From assembly GCA_013397075.1 (NCBI GenBank), contig VWZS01007633.1, positions 162,424-226,423 of the forward strand: 64,000 bases of DNA, in the 5' to 3' direction. The position numbers were made by a program, and so were the translations under genes. Of this stretch, positions 46,721-57,077 are shown in pieces. This DNA comes from Rhabdornis inornatus. Its lineage: Eukaryota; Chordata; Aves; Passeriformes; Rhabdornithidae. Position 1 is the stretch's first letter. The number at the start of each line of letters is the position of its first letter. The notes beneath the pieces were generated by a model. The model saw only the letters and a program-made list of their open reading frames with translations. It had not been told where the DNA came from and made no database searches.

Positions 46721-48892
46721 TGTGGATGTGTGTGTCAGAGCAGCCAGCCTTCCAGGGAATGCCGTCGGAAATTCCCGTCACCTCCCCTTCGTCTTCTCCT
46801 CCCAAAAATACTTGCGATGCAAAAGTTTTGTTTCAAAACCTGGCGAGCTATTTCGCACCTGAATGAATCTCAGAGTTTCGGGAATGTTGGCGGCCACACC
46901 GGATCGCCCCGCCAAAGGCAGCAGGATGGGCCGCGCTCTGCTGAGCTGGACCTAGGGCAGACCCCTCCCTTTGGATTTGTGATGGAACATTTCTTCCATG
47001 TCACTAAGCAGCTCTTAAAAGCTGTGCCGTGCCTGCAGAGGGAGCAGGGCAGCAGGCACAGCACTCCACGGACCCCATTCCACAGACAGATTAATTCTCA
47101 TCTGAAACCTGCTGCGAATTAAGCTGATTTCTTCCTGTCCTTCCTGCATTTCTAGAACTCCTCTCTCAATATGCCCCGCCTTGAGTTGGGCTTTCTCCCA
47201 ACAAACCCAACCTTTCCCCACAGGTCATCTTGTATTATTTCTGGTTTCTTGGAAATCTTGATTTCCACTCAAGCCTTCATCTTCTTCAGATTATAATGAA
47301 TTTTTAATGTATGTTATTGATGCATTTGTGACTTCTAGTTTGCTGCTCTTTAAAAAATAGATTATATCCTCTAAAGTCCGTTTTCTAAAAGATCTGGGAT
47401 AATGTGGAATGAGCAAAGCTGGAAGCAGATCACCATACAATATGCCATAGGCTGATCTATGAGAGGAAAAAAAGAGTATTCATTGACTTTTTAACTAATT
47501 TGTTTGCTGATTGCTCTTATTTTCTGTATCATCATACAAATTAGTGTCCATGACCTAACACCAAGCTGTACCTACTTGTAATTTTTCCATATTAAGCCAG
47601 GTATTCTCATAAAGGATTTTTATTTTTAATTTATTTTTATCCAAGTCATAGTTAAGAAATTTCCACCAGACTCTCTCCAGGATGGGATTTAGGCTGACTG
47701 AGCCATGGATCTTTGCCCTCCTTTTTTTTCTGGCTGTTTCCCTGATGATGCATAATGCCCACTCTATTCTTTTCCAGTGCCACCTTCAAAGACAATTCAA
47801 AGGTCAAACATTCTACCATTAGTAAAATTAAATTTTGATTAGTTCTGGACAGAATGTCCTGAGCCTGAAACACCTCTACTCAATACTAGATTTGGTCTTT
47901 TTCTATTCTGACCCACATTTATGCTTAAAGGCAGTTCCATTTTAAGCAAACAGTCAAAATTAGCCTTTCCCAGGAAAGAATTCTCATCCCTGATTATCTA
48001 AACTCTCTGCATTATCTGTTATTTCCCATTTTTATCTTTTAGATAAGAGCAATGAGAGGAAGTGAGCTTTTCATCACTTACACTTTCCAGCCTGTGAAGA
48101 AATTCACAACAAGCTCAGAAATACAAAGCTCGGTGTCAAGATCCCCTTGACTCCAAAGAAGGTCGGGACTTCTTCTAAGGTGCTTCCAGATTTTAAATAA
48201 AAATCCATTTATATTCTGTTACTGATCTGTCATCTTAGACGTTCTTGTTAATTTATAGGCTGGAGCTTAAACGAGGAGGGGAGAAGCTTAAAAGAAAACG
48301 TAGTTACCAGCTGAGCTTTGCTGATCAGATTTAGCAGCTTTAAAGCCAATTAATTTTCTGTGCAAACCTCCTGCAGTAAAACTGGGAAGCGGATAGGGAT
48401 GGGATGGCTGCCAGGGGGGTTCCATGAGGAGCTCTCTCCTCAGGGAGAGCCTGAAGGAGCCTTTAGTGTCACATCAGAGGGGAAAACTTTTGTTTCTCCC
48501 GATGAAATCCATCAGAGGGGCGATCAGCAGCATCAGTCACAGGGTGGATGAGTTGTAATCAAACAGCAAAGTGATAAACTTTTATTTTTAATGGTTTGGA
48601 AAGAAAATAGTGTTTAATGAGATGAGCGTGGCCAAATATTAAAATACTGAGTGGAACACTAAAGAGCAGCCAGCAGAAAAGTGCTCTGTATTTCAGCACA
48701 AGAATTATGGAAAGCTCCCTTTAAGCAGGGAGAGATAAATGTATGATTAATGTATTTCCATTGCTGAAATATTATTTAACTTCACAAGAGGAGAGGCTGG
48801 CTTATTTTCAATGGATGTTTCAAACTTTCTGAACTCACCATTTCAAGCCTAAACTCTATAAAATAGGTATTTAATTAATTTTACTTGGTTTA

Positions 48893-48895
48893 TAT

Positions 48896-48925
<30 letters not shown>
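48893..48925 (+). repeat. (TAGA)n microsatellite
   Basis: About eight copies of tagatagataga. Confidence 0.95.
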
Positions 48926-48926
<1 letters not shown>

Positions 48927-48980
48927 TCTCCTCACCTATATTCGAGCACCAAAACCAGAATCTGTGTTGCTCTGGTTTTA

Positions 48981-49040
48981 TATCTAAATCTAAATCTAAA
49001 TCTAAATCTAAATCTAAATCTAAATCTAAATCTAAATCTT
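48981..49040 (+). repeat. (TAAATC)n hexanucleotide repeat
   Basis: About ten perfect copies of taaatc. It is not the vertebrate telomere hexamer. Confidence 0.95.
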
Positions 49041-50466
49041 TAAATATTCATATCTAAACATAGATATTTAATCATTTTACTTAGTTTATTTATATATATA
49101 TCCTCGCCTATATTTGTGCAGCAAAACCAGAAGTTTGTTGCTCTTAGTACTTTAAAAAAATTAATAATTATAACTACACTGTTCATAAGCTCACCTAAGT
49201 TACTGTGGCCACACTCACTGACTTTACTTTCAATATCTTCTCAAATTCTAAATTCCTCTTATTATCCCAGAGATCCCACTCCTTAATGTTATTAATTGGA
49301 ATGACAACCAACTGCATAAGAAATCACTGTAAAAAACTAAGAGTCATAATTCTGAAAATATATCTTGGATTGAAATGCAGTCCTTCATTGTTTTAAAAAG
49401 TGGAGTTTTACTCATTTTTGTTGGATTTTATGAAGTTTTTAAATGGAGCAACTGCTGCAACAGGAACACTTGATCCCCTAAGGGAAAAAACTTATGAAAT
49501 TATTGTATCCCAAAATCTAAGTTCTGACATTTAATAATAGTTGGATATATTGGCCACATAAACTACATCAGGATAATCCAAATCCAGGCAATCTAAAAAG
49601 GCTGCACGATTTCCTCTAGCACAAACAGCTAAAATGCACTAACAGGCAGATATTGCTCAGTAATTCAATTTGTGTAACTTTTCTTTATTATTCATAAATA
49701 ACCGTGGGTAAATGTCTGAGTTCAGGCCCTTGGTGGATGTCATTTTGAAACTCTGGGTTGTGTCATCACTACAGATGGGATTTTACAAACACCCAGCACA
49801 ACATTTTAGAAAATGCCACTTCCTAAATCTTCTCCTTTTCTCCCACGTTTCTCTGTATAAACAGAGAAGTGTGAGAATATCAGGGACAAAATAGGAGACT
49901 GCTAAATATGATGGCAGAGCAGTGGTGAGACTTTGGAAAGCCTTAGGATGCTAAAGATGCAGATAGGCACCTTATGGGATTTTCCAAAATTCCTAAGCGT
50001 GTAAGGCGCTTACACCATGCTTAGGCACTTTGAAAATCCTGCTAAGGACATATCTGCATCTTTAGGGATCTAAATCTCACCCTGCATGTCCAGTTCCCCT
50101 CATTCTTTGCTTTAAATCATGTTGCTGTGACACGTAGCACACTGGGCTTTGAGCTCAGGAAAGGGGGAAAGGAGGGTGGATTAGGACTGAGAGGATTTAA
50201 AGAGGAAATCTGCACACTACTGGGGTAAAGATGGAAATATATCTTGTTTCCAGCACTTCTCTTTATTACATAAGCCCCACACTTCGTACAAGTGATGCTT
50301 TGTACATTGTGTTTCATCTTTTTTTTTTTTTTTAACCAGAGTCAAATGACAAGAAAGGAAAAGGGCTCAGTGTTCTCAGAAAAACTGAGTATTAGCAAAC
50401 ACCACCCATGTAGCCAGGTAACAAAATAACACTGTAATTCTAGATCATGTTAACTTTATCTAGTTA

Positions 50467-50472
50467 TTTATT
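50467..50472 (-). terminator. TEX12: candidate poly(A) signal of TEX12
   Basis: Minus-strand AATAAA about 590 nt beyond the TEX12 stop; another is at 50262-50267. Confidence 0.4.
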
Positions 50473-51061
50473 GATATCAACAGCAAAGCTTTGATTATGT
50501 TTTATATCAACATGGCCTTGAAATCTAACACATCTACCAGTATGACAATGCATTTGAAATTAAGATTTTACACTTTCTCAAAGTTCTTGATAGAACTCTG
50601 TTATTTCTAAACTGATCTTTTCAGCCTGTTTACACTCTGAGGCAAAATGGAAATAACATTGCAAGTATATTCTACTAAGATTTTAGCACAAAAACATTTT
50701 TAAAGTCGAAAGGGAAAAAAAAGGAACATAACCAGAAAATGGTTAACATGAAATAATCTGAGGCCATTTTCTATTTACATCGTAAATTTCTGTTTCACAT
50801 AAATGTTTTTTTTTTGCTACATTTAATGGGTTAACATAGCTTAATGTCTTAATCCCTCGAGTCACAGGATTTAAAACAGATATTCAGAACTGTTTTTACT
50901 ATCTACACTATGTATTTAAACACTAAGGAACTGCTTAACTTGTTGGAAGTTTCCTGAAACCGACAAATATTTATACAAGAAACAGACATCACAACACTCA
51001 TCGGAGTTTGTTTTCATACACGAACACAACTTTGGCTCTGCATTTCTATAACAAACTCCAT

Positions 51062-52273
51062 TTAGCTTTGCAGAGTATTAGCAATGAAAGTGAATCTCTG
51101 TTTCAGCATCTCCCTCTTCTGCTTTAAGTGGTTTTCTATGGCCTTGGCTTCTTTTAAGATCTCATCAAGTTCCTGGACATAAGAAGAATCCAACGCTGTT
51201 CTTGTACTAAAGTGAAGAAATCCATAGGTAAAATGCCAACCTAGTCAATGCTAATGCCATTAACTTTCTCACTACTTTTATGTTTTTCTTAAAAATGAGT
51301 CGTCTATCAATACCCAGTTTCTAAATTAATCCTCTGTTACAATAAAAAACAGTATTTTTCTTTCAAGATATGTGTTTTACAGTTTTCAGTGTTAATTTCC
51401 CTAAACTGCAGCCACCCATCCATCTTATCTAGAGAATTTTAAAATTGCTGTGCAAATAGCAGAAAGTTTACTTGCCTTATAATGTTGGCATATTTTGATA
51501 ACAAGTTAATAATTTCTTTGCTCATCTCTGTTAAGAAAAAAAAATAATTTTATTTAAACATTTGGATGACTCTCAACATTAAATTAGGTTATTCCATACT
51601 TACAGTATATTTACAGCACCATTTAAAACCTTTTCCAGTGGTTCAGTCTTGGAAAGGGACTGCGAGTCCTCAGGAGCCAAATCTGTTTTGTCAGACAACT
51701 GAGGATTTTCTGAAGCTTCATTCTAACAGCAGAACACATTAGGAAAAATACAGGTTCTAGGATTTAAAACAACCTTTGCACAGAGTTTATCTAAAAGAAG
51801 AGGTTTAAAAAGATCTTGAGGGTGTTTTTGTAGGAAATGCAAGTGGGATCACAGCACTGTGAGCATCTTGGGGAGTGGGTGGGAAGTGCTAGACTGAGAT
51901 CTCTGTACACATACACATTTATTTACATATACATGCACTTATTTATATCTATATACTGATATATGTAGTATATCTGTAGATATATAAGATATCATTAAAA
52001 GCTGGTGAACTTCAGAAGCTCACTCTCAAGAAATTCTACATAAATACATCCCAGTGCTTACTCAGTTTTATTTGGCTTCAAGCCCTCTGAGAAACTGCAG
52101 TTTCTCCTCACAAAAAAGTCATTTCTGTTGCCCCAAAGCTCCCTGAAGTGCCGTGGATGTCTGTACTTTCAGAGGACATGGGATGGGGGGGTCCTCCCCC
52201 ACACAGCACCGCTCACCTCCATCGTTTTGCTTTTATTTCTGTCCTTATCCGCTTTTTGCGAGCCGCTCTCCAT
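51062..52273 (-). CDS. TEX12: testis-expressed 12, synaptonemal complex central element protein
   Basis: TEX12 pairs with SYCE2 to form alpha-helical fibres of the synaptonemal complex central element in meiosis. Minus-strand exons 52273-52217, 51722-51620, 51527-51476 and 51206-51062 total 357 nt, 118 aa (human 123). The N-terminal third is polar and poorly conserved (MESGSQKADKDRNKSK). From LEKVLN onward it aligns without gaps to the remembered human protein: EMSKEIINLLSKYANI, then STRTALDSSYVQELDEIL, ending QRFTFIANTLQS. That part is a heptad-like coiled coil. Two splice sites are unusual. Exon 3 ends AG|GCAAGT, a GC-AG intron. Exon 2 must end at the weak donor AATG|GTGCTG to keep frame, although a perfect GTAAGT lies 15 nt further on. 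Human homology decides both choices. Confidence 0.88.
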
Positions 52274-52880
52274 GGCTGCCTCACGGAAAGCACGCGGTGT
52301 TTGCTGAGCGGTCACTGGGGCCACTGAGCGGCTGGGGACAATGTTGAAATTAAAAACCTGTCAAAGCTGCGGCTGCTTCCTCTGCAAGGGCGCCCTCCTC
52401 ACGGGAGGGGCAGCGGCTCAAAGGGCCGGAGACGGCGGGGCAATGGCGGGGCAATGGCGGGGAGTCCCGGGCCGGCCTCAATTCCATACCCGAGGGGATT
52501 TATCCCTTCCTCACGCCCCCTTATCCTGTGTGATCCCCCCTTATCCTGTGTGATCCCCCAGAGCCTGAGGGCACCGAGGGCTCCAGCACGGACCCCCGGC
52601 CCCGCGCCCTCCCCCTCAGGCGGGCGGGCATGAGGGGCCGTGAGGGACCGCGCCTGTGGGGACAAGGGAAAATTGACAAGGGACGAGAAATAAGGGACAA
52701 AAAACAAAGGACGAGGATGAGAAATAAGGGACAAGGGATGAGAAACAAGGGACACCGGCTCCCCTCAGGGCTGGCAGCTCCCTCGGAGCCCTACCCGGGC
52801 TCGGTGGCAGCGCCAGGAGCGGCCCGCGGTGCCCCCTGAGGGCCCGGGCAGCGGCTCCGGCCCGGGCTGATACGTTCATT
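52274..52880. promoter_or_regulatory. TEX12: CpG-rich promoter region of TEX12
   Basis: A GC- and CpG-rich stretch upstream of the TEX12 ATG. It includes a degenerate repeat of 'gagaaataagggacaa' units at about 52670-52760. No TATA box was recognised. Confidence 0.5.
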
Positions 52881-53017
52881 CATTAATTAAATATTTACAC
52901 AGTTCCTCAAACCTTCCCCGTCAGATTTCACCTTCTAGGCGAAATCCTTGGAATGCGTTTCATGTTCGATGGAGCTGCCTGAAAACGCGAGCCAGAAATG
53001 AGCGCAGTGGGAGAGAC

Positions 53018-53145
53018 CACACACTAAAATGAGTAACGACACTGAAAAGAGTAACAGCACTGAAATGAGTAATAACGCTAAAATGCATAACAACACTGAA
53101 ATGCATAAAAACATTAAAATGAGCAACACTAAAATGAGTGTGACA
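53018..53145 (+). repeat. 19-nt minisatellite (actgaaatgagtaataac)
   Basis: Six to seven degenerate units of aatgagtaacaacactgaa. The open frames (Met-Ser-Asn-Asn and its complement) derive from the repeat. Confidence 0.85.
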
Positions 53146-55580
53146 CCACCACAACACACGATTGCAAAGACTTTTTTTTTTTTCCCCTCTCTCTCTAAAG
53201 ATGGAGAATAAAATTCTCTTTTCTCGAGGTTGTGTTTCACTTCTGGTGACAATTTTGTGTCACCAAGAAGTGACGGAGTCACCCCGCAGCTCCTCTGCAA
53301 GAGGAACAAACAGGACTCAACAATTCAGGAGAGAATTTTCAGCATTCAAAGAGATTAAACAGCACAGCTTTCCTAAATCATGCAGTTGTTCACTACAGTG
53401 AAATAAATCATTGCAAGATCTGAATTTATGTTAATGTTATGCCATATTGCATGATTTACATTATAGTGTGCTATTTTACATATCTTATGATAAGTTATGA
53501 TATATGATGTTACGTAAAGTTTGCCTCAGGCTTGGGGGGTGTTTTCCCTTTAAAAAAATTTTTTTTTCGTCTCTATCTTCAATTTTGAAAAGAAGAAAGG
53601 ACCTGAATCTCACACACATCATCCAAATAGGAAATTAAAATATCAGCATGAGAAATCAAACTGCTGAAAGGAGAAGAACTAAATACTTCCTCAAAGTAGA
53701 AACAACTTTTACTAAGCTGCCATGGTCCACATCATTTAATTATGAAATATTTCATAGATAATTATGTTATTAGCATTACTATCTAAACATTAAGAAACAG
53801 GATGTGTTAAGAAAATGTATTTACTTAACTGTGCCACCATTCATAGGTTTTATTAACAGACCACCTGAAGTAAAACAAATTAAACATCTGAATTTTCATT
53901 TCCATTATCTTATGGATATGATAGTCTGTGAATAAAACTCAGGCCAAAAATAACATTAAAAGAAAATTATCTAAGGGGATAGAGTTCACTCTTACTGGAG
54001 TTCCAACTCCTTTAAAATTGGAGCAAAATTATCTAAGCCATTACTCTAAAAGTAGTTCAGTTCCTCTAAGATTGGAGATATTAAATTCCAGGAGAAATGA
54101 AAGTTTAAGCTGTACCACAAAAGCTATTGTATGAGTTAGATCTGCTCCTGAAAAATGCAAATATTTGAACAAAAGAGGAGGAAATGCCTTTTATTCAATA
54201 TGGTCAATGAACAACTAATTGAATTTTAAGGCTCAAAGGTTGACATGAAAGCCCAAATCCTTCTTCCTGATAGCTTTGTATGGAATGTCAATAGGCCAAA
54301 ATATTAGTGCCAACAGCTAATACAAAATAAAAAATGATCTGAATGTATATTTAAACTTAATTGATAAATTATTAGTACAGCATTAATTTTTGAAAAATAC
54401 TTCTAGCTAAACCAGCCAAAATCCAGGGTTATTAGTAGAAGAGGCAGTAGTTTTATTTCAAATAAAACTGAAAGATGAGCTTTTAACCTCAAAATCACCT
54501 CCTCATGTTTATCATACAGATATTAAAGCATTCCCTATGAACTTTGGGTGTTTTTTTTACCTCCAAGAGCAGGAAAAGGCATGTGAACAGCTGAGAGAAT
54601 GCCCTGGGGACTTGGGTTTGGGTTTGATATGCGGATTTGGGGCATTTTTATCATCCTCACAACGTGGGGCTCTTCAATTTACCCACCAAGCCACAGGGCT
54701 GAGTGCCCAAACCAGCGTTAGAAACAGCAAATCCAGGCATGGAGGTGTAACAAATTGGGAAATTATTCATTGCCGAGCTCGCTGCCTGTGGATGTGGTAA
54801 ATGTAACTGAGACTGACAGTACTGTCGATTTAATCAGCATATGCGGCTTGGTAATGAGCATGCCTTGGCAAGAGCAAACAGAGCTCTGAAGATTGCAAGG
54901 AGATTGGATCAAGTCTGGCTGAGGGGAAATAAGATTTTACTAAGTAGAAATGTAAAGTTTGTCTGCGGGATGTTTCACTAGAGGATTGTAGTAAAATATT
55001 ACTAGCCTTCCTGAAATGGTATATAAACACACATAGCTCTCAGCAAAAATTGGATTCTGATCACCACTCAGTAATCGTCGTCTCTCTCTCATCGTCGATA
55101 GCTGCCCTGGATTTTAGGGAGTGTCCCATCCCTGCAGTTCCAGTTTGGTGCTTTCAACACCTCCAAAGGCAGTGGCGGGATGCAGGGACGGGGCGTGATC
55201 CCGGACCCGGAGCCGAACTCCTCCCATGCAGCCGCTCCTGCACCAAGGGTGGCACAGGAGATTGCCGAGCCCACGGCGGCATTCCCGGGCACTGCTGCCA
55301 CCGAGCACCAGCAGAGCTGGGATTTCCATCCCAAAGCCAAGGAGCCAGCAAGGGAGAGTCGTACGGGCACGGGCAGCACCTGCCTCAAAGCTGCGGTCAA
55401 AGCTTGGCAGGAGAAGCTGCTGGAGCAACAGGACGAGCCCGCTGACATCAGCGCGACACCGAGCGGCACGAAGGCACCCTCGTAACCCCAGATTTGCATA
55501 GGCTCCTGCAGCGAGGAGGGGGAATGCCGAGTGAGAAATGCGGACGTAGGCAGAGACCTTGGGAAAGCGTCCCCATTCCG
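53146..55580. other. intergenic between TEX12 and IL18, no gene recognised
   Basis: AT-rich unique DNA becoming GC-rich after about 55100. No recognisable exon. Confidence 0.5.
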
Positions 55581-55585
55581 GCCGC

Positions 55586-55592
55586 TATAAAG
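55586..55592 (+). promoter_or_regulatory. IL18: TATA box, putative IL18 promoter
   Basis: TATAAAG in GC-rich surroundings, followed by GC-rich sequence typical of a transcription start about 30 nt on. It is the only TATA-like element on the plus strand that I found positioned suitably before IL18; the link is inferred. Confidence 0.45.
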
Positions 55593-55671
55593 CCCCTCCC
55601 GGCAGCGCCCGGCAGCGCTCGCTTCCCTCCGGCTGGGGCATCCCCGGCGGCGGCGGGGCTCTGACCCGGCA

Positions 55672-55812
55672 CAGCTCCGATCCTGACCTGGGCTGCATCG
55701 GCACAGCCCCGATCCTGAGCCGGGCTGCATCGGCACAGTCCCGATCCTGACCTGGCACAGCCCCGATCCTGAGCCGGGCTGCATCCGCACAGCCCCCATC
55801 CTGAGCCTGCAG
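55672..55812 (+). repeat. GC-rich minisatellite in the putative IL18 leader
   Basis: About four units of 'gatcctgagccgggctgcat' followed by 'cggcacagcccc', some truncated. Confidence 0.85.
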
Positions 55813-55861
55813 CTCCGCACCCGCGCTTCTCCCTGCTCCCATCGCCCGGCTGCAGCTCCTG

Positions 55862-56152
55862 AACAGCCAGAAAGGAGCACCGAGAGCCAGACAGGAGCAC
55901 CGAGAGCCAGAAAGGAGCATCGAGAGCCAGAAACGGACATCGAGAGCCAGAAAGGATCGTGAGGCACCTCTGCTCCCGCCCCGCATCCTGTGCTTCTCCT
56001 GGCTCCCATCACCCGGCTGCAGCTCCCACGGAGCTAGAAAGGACTCCCGAAAAGCCAGAAAGGAGCAGCGAGAGCCAGAAAGGACCACCGAGAGTCAGAA
56101 AGGACACCGAGAGTCAGAAAGAACACCGAGAACCAGAAAGGACACCGAAAGC
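55862..56152 (+). repeat. 20-nt minisatellite (gagccagaaaggagcaccga), two blocks
   Basis: Five units at about 55862-55960 and seven more diverged units (gagtcagaaaggacaccga) at about 56035-56152. They are separated by a cctctgctcccgccccgcat segment that resembles sequence upstream of the first block (cgcttctccctgctcccatc), which suggests a larger duplication. Confidence 0.85.
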
Positions 56153-56269
56153 CACCTCTGTTCCCTCCCCGTATCCCTGCGATTGCTCAGGGTGAGTCAT
56201 TCCACGCCCGACAGTCAGAAGCACCTTTGAGCTTCTCCTCTTCCTTTCAAAGGTCCTCGGTAAAAGGTC

Positions 56270-56346
56270 TAAATAATCACCTTTTACTACTTAAGGTTGG
56301 GCTTGATGATCCTGGAGGTCTTTTCCAAGCTTTTTTGATTCTGTGG
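56270..56346 (+). mobile_element. CR1 LINE 3'-end fragment
   Basis: ggttgggcttgatgatcctg, gaggtcttttccaagc and ttgattctgtgg match the terminal CR1 motif. It lies in the putative first intron of IL18. Confidence 0.75.
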
Positions 56347-57077
56347 TCAAGGGAAGAACATAGGCATTTTGTTTTACCTATTAAACCAAGGGCCACTTTT
56401 TCCTTTAATCCTCTGTCAAAAGTCTTGCCCGTGCTTGCCCCTGGGCTTTAGAATAGCAGAGGACTTTGTGGTTCATGTGCTAAGAATGAGACTTGCACGA
56501 TTGGATGGTGTGGTATCTTGTTTCCAGGGCCTGAATGTGCACATTTGCAAACAAAGATGCTGCTGGAACCCTGCCATCTCTTCTGCACAGCTACAACTAG
56601 ATAAAAAACATATGAAATACAAATAGAAAGAGAAAAAAATCACTCTCAAATACATTCCTCAAAGTGCTTTGCTAGAGGGACAAATAAAAACATGGTGATT
56701 TCCCACCCTAATCCCTCTGGGTGTGCGTGTTTGCTTGCTTTGGTATTGCTCAATTTTGTATAAAAAGTCATTTTCAGCTGGCGAAAAAGCTTTGGAGCGA
56801 TCTGGGTATTTTGATTGCACAATCAAATCCCAGTGCAAGAGCCAAATCTCCCCATTGTTCACCTGGTTTTAAGACATTTATTATCTTTAGTGCCAGGGAT
56901 GACCTTTCTAAGAGCAGTCAGAATGGGTTCTAACTTTTGGGCATTTTGGAAGCTCACACTTTTCTAGGGGGAACCTGGTAAGATCAGTCTGTGCAGACTG
57001 AACATTTATCCCTTTATGGGGTAAGAAGCATCAAGCTGAACTCTGATTCCTCTCCCTGTGCTATGGGCAGGGTGAAG

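Larger units (their letters stand above)
46721..50460. other. intergenic between BCO2 and TEX12
   Basis: AT-rich unique DNA with no recognisable exon. It holds two microsatellites, (TAGA)n at 48893-48925 and (TAAATC)n at 48981-49040. Confidence 0.6.
55616..56191 (+). other. IL18: putative noncoding first exon (leader) of IL18
   Basis: About 576 nt between the TATA box at 55586 and a good donor G|GTGAGT at 56191/56192, with no ATG anywhere on the plus strand. Splicing to the acceptor at 57070 would add 7 nt and make the IL18 start codon the first AUG of the mRNA. The leader contains two tandem-repeat families. It is inferred from sequence only; no transcript evidence. Confidence 0.4.

Noticed and set aside
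48981..49040. Interstitial telomere repeat
   Set aside because: The hexamer is TAAATC, not TTAGGG or its complement.
55089..56088. Minus-strand open frames of about 150-307 codons upstream of IL18
   Set aside because: GC-rich, repeat-derived Cys/Arg/Ser sequence with no family resemblance; the open frames follow from the tandem repeats and GC content.
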